A DNA stretch of 11,705 nucleotides, taken from Anaerolineaceae bacterium (GTDB lineage: Bacteria; Chloroflexota; Anaerolineae; Anaerolineales; Anaerolineaceae). The position numbers were made by a program, and so were the translations under genes. The DNA is taken from assembly GCA_003448875.1 (NCBI GenBank), contig DLXG01000160.1, positions 1-11,705 of the forward strand. Direction: 5' to 3'. The stretch's first letter is position 1, and each line of letters starts with the position of its first letter. Positions 6,354 to 11,705 of the stretch are shown here, in pieces. Below the pieces are notes generated by a model, which was not told the origin of the DNA, made no database searches, and worked only from the letters and a program-made list of their open reading frames with translations.

Positions 6354-6747
6354 GATGGTTGTTTGCCTCCTCGATGATTTTCTCAGGGTGGCGGATGTGA
6401 TCCAGCCCCATCCGAAAGAGATGCTCTACATGTTCATCATCCAGACTGTAATACACCACCCGCCCTTCTTTGCGGTAGCGAACCAGATTTAAACTGCGCA
6501 GCAACCGTAACTGATGAGACACCGCGCTGTGGCTCATTCCCAGTGCCGCCGCCAGATCATGAACGCATAATTCCCCGCCCAGCAAAGCCGAAATCAACCG
6601 CACCCGGCTGGGGTCTGAGAGCGCGCCGAAAACCTGCGCCAGGCGGGTAGCCGTCCAGCCGTCCACCATCGCAGCCAAAGCCTGCTCAACCGCTTCGCGA
6701 TGAATATGATTATCCGTACATCTGGGCGGAGGTGTATTTTTCGTCAT
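6346..6747 (-). CDS. ArsR/SmtB-family metal-responsive repressor
   Basis: A 133-residue winged helix-turn-helix repressor of the SmtB/CadC/ZiaR branch. Visible parts are ALSDPSRVRLISALL (42-56), the ELCVHDLA segment (59-66), the recognition helix MSHSAVSHQLRLLRSL (71-86) and the wing RYRKEGRVVYYSLDD (90-104). Two metal sites seem present. The alpha-5 site is Asp104, His106, His117 and His120, aligning with the SmtB Asp/His/His/Glu set but with His in place of Glu. The alpha-3N-type site could use Cys61, Cys10 and the N-terminal His14/His16, as in CadC. It should sense Zn or Cd/Pb. It is first in a two-gene operon with the efflux ATPase, and a palindrome over its transcription start (6770-6793) is the likely operator, giving autoregulation. 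ATG 6747 has AAGGA 9 nt upstream. Confidence 0.93.
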   Translation of the reverse strand: MTKNTPPPRCTDNHIHREAVEQALAAMVDGWTATRLAQVFGALSDPSRVRLISALLGGELCVHDLAAALGMSHSAVSHQLRLLRSLNLVRYRKEGRVVYYSLDDEHVEHLFRMGLDHIRHPEKIIEEANNHHG

Positions 6748-6769
6748 GTCAACTCATCCTTAAGTAACT

Positions 6770-6793
6770 ATATATGAACATGTATTCATATAT
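6770..6793. promoter_or_regulatory. ArsR/SmtB-type operator
   Basis: Nine-base inverted arms ATATATGAA (6770-6778) and TTCATATAT (6785-6793) flank a 6-bp centre. The sequence closely resembles SmtB/CadC/ZntR-family 12-2-12 operators, with the ATGAA/TTCAT core. It covers the predicted start site and touches the -10 of the repressor-ATPase promoter, so bound repressor would block transcription. Confidence 0.85.
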
Positions 6794-6819
6794 TATATTC
6801 TACAGGAAATCTTTGTCAA
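6792..6819 (-). promoter_or_regulatory. Sigma-70 promoter of the metal efflux operon
   Basis: On the minus strand TTGACA (6819-6814) and TATAAT (6797-6792) both match consensus exactly, with a 16-bp spacer. The operator palindrome overlaps the -10 and the start site. Such a strong promoter under tight repression is usual for metal efflux operons. Confidence 0.88.
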
Positions 6820-6926
6820 CCCCTTTCACCGACTCGCGCCCGATTATGACTTTTGTCACTTGAAATACGGTTTATTGTCATTATTCTTATTAATGGGATG
6901 GTTTACCTGACTTAACCAGCCGACAA

Positions 6927-7015
6927 TTTCCTCCGATCCATCAACTCCCCCCGGGATAGATGGACGATAGGGCATGAGAGGCAACTTTCATCGCCTGCCG
7001 TTTTGCAAAGGAGGA
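6927..7015 (+). ncRNA. Moco/Tuco-type riboswitch aptamer
   Basis: A Moco-RNA-like aptamer, the candidate sensor of molybdenum or tungsten cofactor. The sequence CGCCTGCCG-TTTT-GCAAAGG (6992-7011) matches the conserved CGCCTCCCG...AAAGG end that I recall from the E. coli moaA leader. Before it, GGC-ATGA and TCAT-C-GCC (6971-6994 region) form the stem with a GAGGCAACTT loop, comparable to the GAAGAAATGA loop in E. coli. A second stem pairs TCCATC (6937-6942) with GATGGA (6959-6964), with an inner TCCC/GGGA hairpin. The closing stem is TCCTCC (6929-6934) with GGAGGA (7010-7015). It lies upstream of a tungsten-type oxidoreductase, so the tungsten-cofactor subclass is likely. Assignment is by recalled motif similarity and context; a covariance model search would settle it. 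Confidence 0.78.
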
Positions 7016-7052
7016 CAACCCGTTCCAACCAACGGGAAGTGTCCTCTTTTTT
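7011..7052 (+). terminator. Riboswitch expression platform: intrinsic terminator
   Basis: GAGGACA (7011-7017) pairs with TGTCCTC (7040-7046), with an inner CCCGTT/AACGGG stem, followed by six T residues (7047-7052). Bases 7011-7015 are also the right arm of the aptamer closing stem, so aptamer and terminator cannot both form. Ligand binding should therefore allow read-through into the oxidoreductase gene. Confidence 0.85.
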
Positions 7053-7198
7053 GTTGCTAAGAACCACCACCTTTTTGTCCCAAAATTATTTCAAGCAAGA
7101 AGGAGGGAAAAAAGCAGGCACAATTCCTAACCAAACGAACATAATCCAACCCGCCCTTACTTAATTCAGATTCCCAAACCGCCAAAAAGGAGGAACAC

Positions 7199-8953
7199 AT
7201 GTACCTAGTAAGAGTCAATATGACCAACCGCACCTATCAGGTGACCGAGGTACCGGAGAAGTATAAATACTTGGCCGGGCGCGCCTTGACCTCCAACATC
7301 GTCGCCGATGAGGTACCCCCGCTTGCCCACCCGCTCGGCCCCAACAACAAATTGATTTTCTCCCCCGGTTTTGTAACCGGCACCAGCGCGCCAACCGCGG
7401 CCCGCATTTCCGTCGGCGGCAAATCGCCGCTGACCGGCGGCATCAAGGAAGCCAATGCAGGCACGTCGTGGGGCGCCGATCTGGCCGTCATGCAGATTCG
7501 CGGGTTGATCATCGAAGGGCAGCCGGAAGAGAAAGACAAATTCTGGGGCCTGCACATCACCTGGGATGGCAAACCCAAAGTTGAATTCTTTGATGCCACC
7601 GCCTATACCAAACAGCCTCTTTCCAAGGTATACCCGCCCATTTATGAAAAGTTTGGTGAAAGGGTTTCGGTTTGCAGCGTTGGCGCAGCCGCAGAATACG
7701 GTTACTGCAACTCCGGGGTTTGCTTCAACGATCAGTCCAAACGGCCCTCCCGCTACGCCGGCCGCGGCGGTCTGGGAGCGGTGATGGCCTCAAAAGGCGT
7801 CAAATTCATCGTGCTCGACCGGCAGGGCGCCCCCGGCGTGGAGATCGCCGATAAAGCCCTCTTTGAAGAAGGCCGCAAGAAGATGATTGACGCCCTGCGC
7901 ACCCACGCCATCACCAAGCCCAAAGGTGGGCTCAACTCTTACGGCACGGCGATTCTGATCAACATCATGAACGAGGCCGGCGGTCTGCCGACCAAGAACT
8001 TCAGCAGCGGGCGGTTTGAAGAAGCCCCCAAGATTGCCGGTGAGGCCATTTTCGAAACCAACAAAGTACGCAAAGGCAAGGAAATCTTCAACCATGCTTG
8101 CAGTCCGGGCTGCATCATCCAGTGCTCCAACACGGTCTACGCCGAAGATGGCAGTGAGATTACCTCTTGCCTGGAATACGAATCGGCCTGGTCACTGGGC
8201 GCCAACTGCGGCATCAGCAATCTGGATGACCTTGCCATGCTCAACCACCTGTGCAATGAATACGGTTTGGACACCATCGAGACCGGCACAACCCTCGCGG
8301 TAGCCATGGAGGCGGGTGTCATTCCGTTTGGCGACAGCAAAGCCGCCATCAATCTGGTACACGAGATGGGCAAAGGCACCCCGCTTGGGCGCATCCTCGG
8401 CTCCGGTACCGAAACCACCGGCCGAGTGTACGGCATTACACGGGTGCCCACGGTCAAGGGCCAGTCCATTCCGGCATACGAACCGCGCGCCGTCAAGGGC
8501 ATCGGCATCACTTACGCCACCTCCACGATGGGCGCCGATCACACCGCTGGCTACACAATCGCCCCTGAAATTCTGGGTGTGATGGGCAAGGTAGATCCGC
8601 TTTCACCCGAAGGTAAAGCCGCCCTCAGCCGCGCCTTCCAGGCTACCACCGCCTTTATTGACTCCAGCGGCCACTGCCTCTTCATCGCCTTCGCCATTCT
8701 GGATATTGCCAGCGGTTATCAGGGCATGATCGAGGAGATCAACGGCGTGTTGGGCACCAACTGGACCGCAGATGATGTGGTCAAATTCGGTGCCGAGGTA
8801 CTCAAAGTCGAGCGCAAGTTCAATGAAGCCGCCGGTATCACCAAAGCCGCCGACCGGCTGCCGGAGTTTATGAAGCAGGAACCCCTGCCTCCGCACAACA
8901 CCGTCTTTGATGTGCCGGATGAAGCGCTGGATGCGGTGTACGCCGAACTCTGA
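7199..8953 (+). CDS. aor: Tungsten-type aldehyde:ferredoxin oxidoreductase
   Basis: A 584-residue member of the AOR family: oxidises an aldehyde to the carboxylic acid (or the reverse) using a bis-pyranopterin tungsten centre and one [4Fe-4S] cluster, with ferredoxin as partner; cytoplasmic. Family features include YLAGRALTSNIVADE (24-38), ARISVGGKSPLTGGIKEANA (68-87), RYAGRGGLGAVMASK (185-199), YEPRAVKGIGITYATSTMGA (427-446) followed by DH (His448), and the cluster ligands Cys301, Cys305, Cys309 and Cys493 (SSGHCLF). The cluster motif is C-x3-C-x3-C, not the C-x2-C-x3-C of Pyrococcus AOR. Glu326/Glu328 are candidates for the active-site Glu. ATG 7199 has AAGGAGG 5 nt upstream. It is preceded by a riboswitch and followed by a maturase and two MoaD-like genes. 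No ferredoxin-like or flavin subunit gene is adjacent. The aldehyde substrate is unknown. Confidence 0.94.
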   Translation: MYLVRVNMTNRTYQVTEVPEKYKYLAGRALTSNIVADEVPPLAHPLGPNNKLIFSPGFVTGTSAPTAARISVGGKSPLTGGIKEANAGTSWGADLAVMQIRGLIIEGQPEEKDKFWGLHITWDGKPKVEFFDATAYTKQPLSKVYPPIYEKFGERVSVCSVGAAAEYGYCNSGVCFNDQSKRPSRYAGRGGLGAVMASKGVKFIVLDRQGAPGVEIADKALFEEGRKKMIDALRTHAITKPKGGLNSYGTAILINIMNEAGGLPTKNFSSGRFEEAPKIAGEAIFETNKVRKGKEIFNHACSPGCIIQCSNTVYAEDGSEITSCLEYESAWSLGANCGISNLDDLAMLNHLCNEYGLDTIETGTTLAVAMEAGVIPFGDSKAAINLVHEMGKGTPLGRILGSGTETTGRVYGITRVPTVKGQSIPAYEPRAVKGIGITYATSTMGADHTAGYTIAPEILGVMGKVDPLSPEGKAALSRAFQATTAFIDSSGHCLFIAFAILDIASGYQGMIEEINGVLGTNWTADDVVKFGAEVLKVERKFNEAAGITKAADRLPEFMKQEPLPPHNTVFDVPDEALDAVYAEL

Positions 8954-8977
8954 CGATTAATTGTGCCAACCTGAGCC

Positions 8978-9069
8978 GGGAATGTCATTGCGAACCGCCT
9001 CTGACAACAAAACCAGACCAGCCTGCAACCCAATCCTTTAAGCCCCGCGGTATTCGCAGTGACATTCCC
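8978..9069. repeat. 92-bp inverted-repeat (MITE-like or large hairpin) element
   Basis: GGGAATGTCATTGCGAA (8978-8994) and TTCGCAGTGACATTCCC (9053-9069) are inverted repeats matching at 16 of 17 positions; the single difference is a G-U pair in RNA. The stem continues inward with CCGC (8995-8998) and GCGG (9047-9050). The GTCATTGCGA core resembles a dispersed hairpin repeat common in many bacterial genomes, as I recall. There is no T-tract, so it is not a classical terminator. It fills the spacer between the oxidoreductase and maturase genes and could stabilise or process the mRNA. Confidence 0.7.
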
Positions 9070-9116
9070 TATCTTATTCACTTGAACATCTTTGTTTGCA
9101 AACCCGGCGCAGCCCT

Positions 9117-10301
9117 ATGAAAATTAAACTTGATCAGGACGGCAACCTGAATCTCCCACTATCTTTTTTCCAACGGCGCAATTTACCCACTCCGCTGGAA
9201 TTCTGGCTGTTTGAACGGGAAGGTGAACCCATTCTTTTACCCCGCCTGCCCAATTTGCATAAGTTATACATTGAAGTCACCACCGGTTGCAATTTGCAAT
9301 GCCGCTTTTGCATGCGCAACATCTGGGATGATCCGATTGCGTTAATGACGCAGGAAATCTTCGATGCTGTTGCCGCCCGGCTGCCTTTTCTGCCCGAACT
9401 GGAAGAAGTGATTTTTACCAGTTTTGGCGAACCGCTCACCCACCCCAAAATTCTCGGCATGATTGAAACCTTCACCAGCCGCGGTTTGCGAGTAACCCTG
9501 GGCTCGAATGGCATTTTGCTCACCCCCAAAATCGTCACTGAACTGATCAAACTGGGGGTTTACCGCATCATGGTTTCCATTGACGGTGCCCAGGCCGAAA
9601 CGTTTCACGATTTACGGGGTGCCAATCTTCAACAAATCATTTCCAATTTGGAGCAGATGCAGGAGTTAAAGAGACGCTTCTCCACCCGTCTGCCCGAATT
9701 GGGTATTGAATTTGTCATTCTCAAATCCAATGCCGGTGAACTGCCCGCGCTGGTACGGCTGGCTGCCCGGCTGGGTGCCGCGCGATTGATCGTCAGTAAC
9801 GTGCTGGCTTACACCGAAGATATGGTGGATCAAACTCTGTACAGTTATGCTCCGATTGATTCCGTCAAAGGCTTTGGTTTCCCCGATTTAGGTTCGGGTT
9901 GGTGGTTATGGAATTTCATGGAAATGCCCCGAATGCACTGGGGCGCTGAACGGCACTGCCGTTTTGTCCACAGCCGCGCAGCCGTGGTGGGCTGGGATGG
10001 CGGGGTTTCTCCCTGTTACGCGCTTTCACATAACTATTCATATTACACGCTGGACGGGCGCAAGAAAAAAGTCAATCGTTATGTGTTTGGGAACGTCACC
10101 CAAACCCCGCTGGATGAAATCTGGATGGCAGAAGAGTATATGCAATTCCGCAGTGAAGTGGCCGTCTATCATTACCCTTCCTGCCCGGATTGTGATTTAC
10201 GCAGTACCTGTGACTTGCGTGAGATCAATGAAGGCTGCTGGGGAACCAATCCTTCCTGTGCTGATTGTCTCTGGTCTCAAGATATCATTCGCTGCCCATG
10301 A
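9117..10301 (+). CDS. Tungsten cofactor oxidoreductase radical SAM maturase
   Basis: A 394-residue radical SAM/SPASM protein matching the maturase family that accompanies tungsten oxidoreductases; thought to help make or insert the tungsten cofactor, though the chemistry is unproven. Residues 1-42 (KIKLDQDGNLNLPLSFFQRR...EPILLP) resemble an AbrB/MazE-like swapped-hairpin domain. The radical SAM core follows: CNLQCRFC (Cys58, Cys62, Cys65) binds the SAM [4Fe-4S] cluster, FTSFGEPLTHP (100-110) and VTLGSNG (126-132) are standard motifs. The SPASM part has Cys281, Cys300, Cys356, Cys359, Cys365, Cys374, Cys381, Cys384 and Cys393, enough for two auxiliary clusters. ATG 9117 lacks a clear Shine-Dalgarno; an in-frame TTG at 9096 has none either and adds seven unusual residues. 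The stop overlaps the next start by 4 nt (ATGA). Confidence 0.9.
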   Translation: MKIKLDQDGNLNLPLSFFQRRNLPTPLEFWLFEREGEPILLPRLPNLHKLYIEVTTGCNLQCRFCMRNIWDDPIALMTQEIFDAVAARLPFLPELEEVIFTSFGEPLTHPKILGMIETFTSRGLRVTLGSNGILLTPKIVTELIKLGVYRIMVSIDGAQAETFHDLRGANLQQIISNLEQMQELKRRFSTRLPELGIEFVILKSNAGELPALVRLAARLGAARLIVSNVLAYTEDMVDQTLYSYAPIDSVKGFGFPDLGSGWWLWNFMEMPRMHWGAERHCRFVHSRAAVVGWDGGVSPCYALSHNYSYYTLDGRKKKVNRYVFGNVTQTPLDEIWMAEEYMQFRSEVAVYHYPSCPDCDLRSTCDLREINEGCWGTNPSCADCLWSQDIIRCP

Positions 10302-10537
10302 AAGTTAAGGTCAAACTTTACGCTACGTTTAGCCGCTATCATCCCGGCACGCTGGCAGGCACACCTTTTGAAGTGGAACTGCCGGAAGGTTCAACCCTGA
10401 AAGACTTAATCAACCAGCTGGAAATTCCTGAAAGTGAAGTCAAAGTTTGTTTCGTCAACGCCCGCATTCAAGAGATGGATGCACCTTTGAATGACGGCGA
10501 CGATGTTGGCATCTTTCCGCCTGTAGGAGGTGGCTAA
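10298..10537 (+). CDS. MoaD/ThiS-family sulfur carrier protein (Gly-Gly end)
   Basis: A 79-residue ubiquitin-like protein with a beta-grasp fold. In the MoaD family the C-terminal Gly-Gly is activated by an E1-like enzyme (MoeB/ThiF) and carries thiocarboxylate sulfur for pterin dithiolene synthesis. Here the sequence starts MKVKVKLYATFSRY, has FEVELPEGSTLKDLINQL (27-44) and DGDDVGIFPPVGGG at the end, with the expected terminal glycines. The ATG overlaps the maturase stop by 4 nt, and the next gene begins directly after the stop, so three genes are translationally linked. No moaE, moaA or moeB is nearby, so it either feeds general pterin synthesis or serves a cofactor step special to the tungsten enzyme. 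An upstream in-frame TTG (10265) is rejected because it would lie inside the maturase. Confidence 0.88.
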   Translation: MKVKVKLYATFSRYHPGTLAGTPFEVELPEGSTLKDLINQLEIPESEVKVCFVNARIQEMDAPLNDGDDVGIFPPVGGG

Positions 10538-10924
10538 TTGAATACCATCACCGTAGATACCTGGTTATATGGCGAACTGGCACGTTTTGGCGGTAATCCT
10601 GAGGAGCGCATTTTTGCCAACCGCAAGGTGAGTTTGCCAGAAGGATCGCGATTGCAGGATTTGCTCAATATTCTCGGAATGCGAACCGAGGAGCGCGGCA
10701 TTACCTTCATCAACGGCCAGCTGAGCGCGATGCCCGGCCTCCAACCTGATCTGGATCATCCGCTCCACGATGGCGACCGGGTGGCTTTCTTCCACTTACG
10801 TTCGATGTGGCCATTCCAGTACCGTCATGGCGTCACCATGATTCAGGAAATGCAAAAAGCCATCATCGAAACCGATCAGATGGGGCTGCACCACGCATAC
10901 AGTAAGGATCAGCCAAAAGAATAA
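10538..10924 (+). CDS. Atypical MoaD-like protein without C-terminal Gly-Gly
   Basis: A 128-residue protein whose first 87 residues look like a MoaD/ThiS beta-grasp domain: VDTWLYGELARFGG (6-19), VSLPEGSRLQDLLNILG (31-47), ITFINGQLSAMPGL (55-68) and HDGDRVAFFHL (76-86). Where MoaD ends in Gly-Gly, this protein continues with RSMWPFQYRHG and an Ala/Met/His-rich helix-like tail of about 40 residues. It cannot act as a normal sulfur carrier. The start is a TTG (10538) right after the previous stop (TAATTG); it is supported by AGGAGG (10525-10530) located 7 nt upstream. There is no later ATG before the conserved domain. It may be a partner for the preceding MoaD or the maturase, or bind the oxidoreductase. 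The function is inferred from context only. Confidence 0.8.
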   Translation: MNTITVDTWLYGELARFGGNPEERIFANRKVSLPEGSRLQDLLNILGMRTEERGITFINGQLSAMPGLQPDLDHPLHDGDRVAFFHLRSMWPFQYRHGVTMIQEMQKAIIETDQMGLHHAYSKDQPKE

Positions 10925-10945
10925 GTCCAGACCTCCAAAAAAACG

Positions 10946-10984
10946 AACAGATTGACCCCCACGAAGTGGTCAATCTGTTTTTTT
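10946..10984 (+). terminator. Intrinsic terminator closing the tungsten cluster
   Basis: A perfect 12-bp stem (AACAGATTGACC 10946-10957 with GGTCAATCTGTT 10968-10979) ends in a run of seven T residues (10978-10984). An A-run at 10937-10943 on the other side makes it potentially bidirectional. It lies 21 nt after the last gene of the cluster. Confidence 0.92.
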
Positions 10985-11002
10985 ACAGGATCACAACCAA
11001 TT

Positions 11003-11046
11003 CTTAAACCGTTTTTGAACCGGCCTTAACCTTACCCTCGCATAAT
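11003..11046 (+). promoter_or_regulatory. Pho-box-like triple repeat and -10 element
   Basis: Three 8-bp units, CTTAAACC (11003-11010), TTTGAACC (11014-11021) and CTTAACCT (11025-11032), repeat with an exact 11-bp period. A possible fourth, weaker unit lies at 10992-10999. A CATAAT -10 follows at 11041-11046, with no TTGACA-like -35 at the right distance, as at activator-dependent promoters. The 8-bp unit plus 3-bp spacing and the CTTAACCT sequence resemble cyanobacterial and Bacillus-type Pho boxes bound by PhoB/PhoP/SphR regulators. Confidence 0.5.
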
Positions 11047-11082
11047 ACCTTTGGAGATACAGATATAAAAATTCGAGGGAAC

Positions 11083-11705
11083 ATGGGACAGGCCGATTTA
11101 CATATTCACACCATTTATAGTTATGACGGCACAACCACCATAGAAGCCGTTCTCAAACATGCCCGCCGGGCTGGTCTGGATGCGATCGCCATCACCGATC
11201 ATGATGAAATCAGCGGAGCGTTAAGGGCGGAAGAGATCAGCGCGCACTACAACATTGAGGTCATACCGGGCATTGAGGTATCCACGGCCGAAGGCCACTT
11301 ACTGACTCTGTTTGTGCGGAGGCTAATCCCGCCTGGAAGGCCATTGATTGAAACACTCCAAAGGGTACGAGAAGAAGGCGGTCTGGCCGTTGCCGCTCAT
11401 CCGCTGGCAATTGGCGCCCACAGCCTGAACGAAACAGCAATCCGCCGCGCACTGGAAAGCGAGGTCGGCCAGCAGACCCTCGTGGCTATCGAAACCCTGA
11501 ACGCCAGTTTGTTTTACCGCGGCAGCAATTCTCGGGCAGGTCAGCTAGCCCAACGTACAGGGCTTGCCCGTGTGGGCTGCAGCGATTCGCACGTTGGCTG
11601 GAACATTGGGCATGCCCGCACTCATTTTCCCGGCCGCACAGCCGCCGACCTCCGCAAAGCGCTAATCGAAAAGCGGAGCATGCCAGTTTATGCTCATCCC
11701 AGGCG
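11083..11705 (+). CDS. PHP-domain metal-dependent phosphoesterase (3' end beyond window)
   Basis: The 207 visible codons encode a PHP (polymerase and histidinol phosphatase) domain protein, a TIM-barrel-like phosphoesterase with a trinuclear metal site. Motifs in order: ADLHIHT (His7, His9) at the N-terminus, IAITDHDEISGA (about 38-49), VIPGIEVST (about 60-68), VAAHP (about 104-108) and VGCSDSHVG (about 165-173). The short insertion between the second and third motifs fits the TrpH-like family that acts on nucleotides such as 5'-phosphorylated ends or 3',5'-bisphosphates. The ATG at 11083 follows GAGGGA (11075-11080) with short spacing. The reading frame is open to the window edge. A Pho-box-like promoter lies upstream, which would fit phosphate scavenging, but the exact substrate cannot be read from the sequence. 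Confidence 0.9.
   Translation, partial: MGQADLHIHTIYSYDGTTTIEAVLKHARRAGLDAIAITDHDEISGALRAEEISAHYNIEVIPGIEVSTAEGHLLTLFVRRLIPPGRPLIETLQRVREEGGLAVAAHPLAIGAHSLNETAIRRALESEVGQQTLVAIETLNASLFYRGSNSRAGQLAQRTGLARVGCSDSHVGWNIGHARTHFPGRTAADLRKALIEKRSMPVYAHPR

Larger units (their letters stand above)
6748..7198. other. Divergent control region: metal operon versus tungsten cluster
   Basis: No gene is seen in this 451-base gap. Its left part holds the promoter and operator of the metal efflux operon, the middle (6927-7052) the riboswitch and terminator of the oxidoreductase, and 7053-7198 an A-rich untranslated leader ending in the oxidoreductase ribosome binding site. No convincing sigma-70 promoter for the riboswitch transcript was found between 6840 and 6925. 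Two TTGTCA hexamers (6853-6858 and 6875-6880) lie 22 bp apart there, which could be activator sites or part of a weak promoter. Confidence 0.7.

Noticed and set aside
6847..6858. TGAC-N4-GTCA as a CRP/FNR-type site near the riboswitch promoter
   Set aside because: The half-sites do not match the FNR TTGAT or CRP TGTGA consensus, and no promoter could be fixed beside it.
7100..7107. AAGGAGGG as the ribosome binding site of a small gene in the AOR leader
   Set aside because: No ATG, GTG or TTG follows at usable distance; the true AOR site is AAGGAGG at 7187-7193.
9096..9098. TTG start for the radical SAM maturase
   Set aside because: No ribosome binding site, and the AbrB-like domain begins naturally at ATG 9117.
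9094..9103. GTTTGCAAAC palindrome upstream of the maturase
   Set aside because: A 10-bp palindrome with no promoter nearby; too short to support an operator claim alone.
1..11705. tRNA, rRNA, CRISPR array, transposase or phage genes
   Set aside because: None seen on either strand: no cloverleaf-like sequence, no regularly spaced identical repeats, no transposase or integrase motifs.

Overview
The window looks like a chromosomal segment of a Gram-positive-type, non-Actinobacterial genome, most likely an anaerobic member of the Chloroflexota (Anaerolineae-like). The evidence is the adjacent DUF3090/SCO1664 gene pair (known from Actinobacteria and Chloroflexota), a tungsten-type aldehyde ferredoxin oxidoreductase with its own radical SAM maturase, moderate to high GC, clear Shine-Dalgarno sites and near-consensus sigma-70 promoters. 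The assignment is an inference from gene content, not a database result.

Layout. (1) 1-685, minus strand: rpsU (bS21) then infA (IF-1, cut by the window edge), driven by a perfect TTGACA/TATAAT promoter and a leader of about 190 nt that carries an intrinsic-terminator hairpin just before rpsU, suggesting attenuation. (2) 719-1205, plus: rplS (bL19) with its own promoter and terminator. (3) 1235-2793, plus: a class-I glutamine-amidotransferase-like peptidase C26 protein overlapping murI (glutamate racemase) by 4 nt. (4) 2839-4164, plus: DUF3090 zinc-ribbon protein and SCO1664-family kinase-fold protein. (5) 4161-6819, minus: a metal-sensing ArsR/SmtB repressor and a Zn/Cd/Pb-type P1B ATPase, with a palindromic operator over the transcription start. 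The ATPase stop codon overlaps the SCO1664 stop codon head-on. (6) 6927-10984, plus: a tungsten enzyme cluster, comprising a Moco/Tuco-type riboswitch with a terminator, aldehyde:ferredoxin oxidoreductase, a 92-bp inverted-repeat element, a radical SAM/SPASM maturase with an AbrB-like N-terminus, a MoaD-like protein ending in Gly-Gly, and a second MoaD-like protein without Gly-Gly, closed by a strong terminator. (7) 11003-end, plus: a PHP-domain phosphoesterase preceded by three 11-bp-phased repeats resembling a Pho box.

How the parts fit. The tungsten cluster is the most interesting unit. Its riboswitch layout makes the aptamer closing stem and the terminator stem mutually exclusive, which predicts that cofactor binding turns the enzyme genes on. 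The maturase and the two ubiquitin-like proteins would then supply or insert sulfur/pterin cofactor for the oxidoreductase. The metal efflux cassette is a self-contained homeostasis module that lies divergently next to it. The remaining genes are housekeeping (translation, D-glutamate for peptidoglycan) or conserved but poorly understood.
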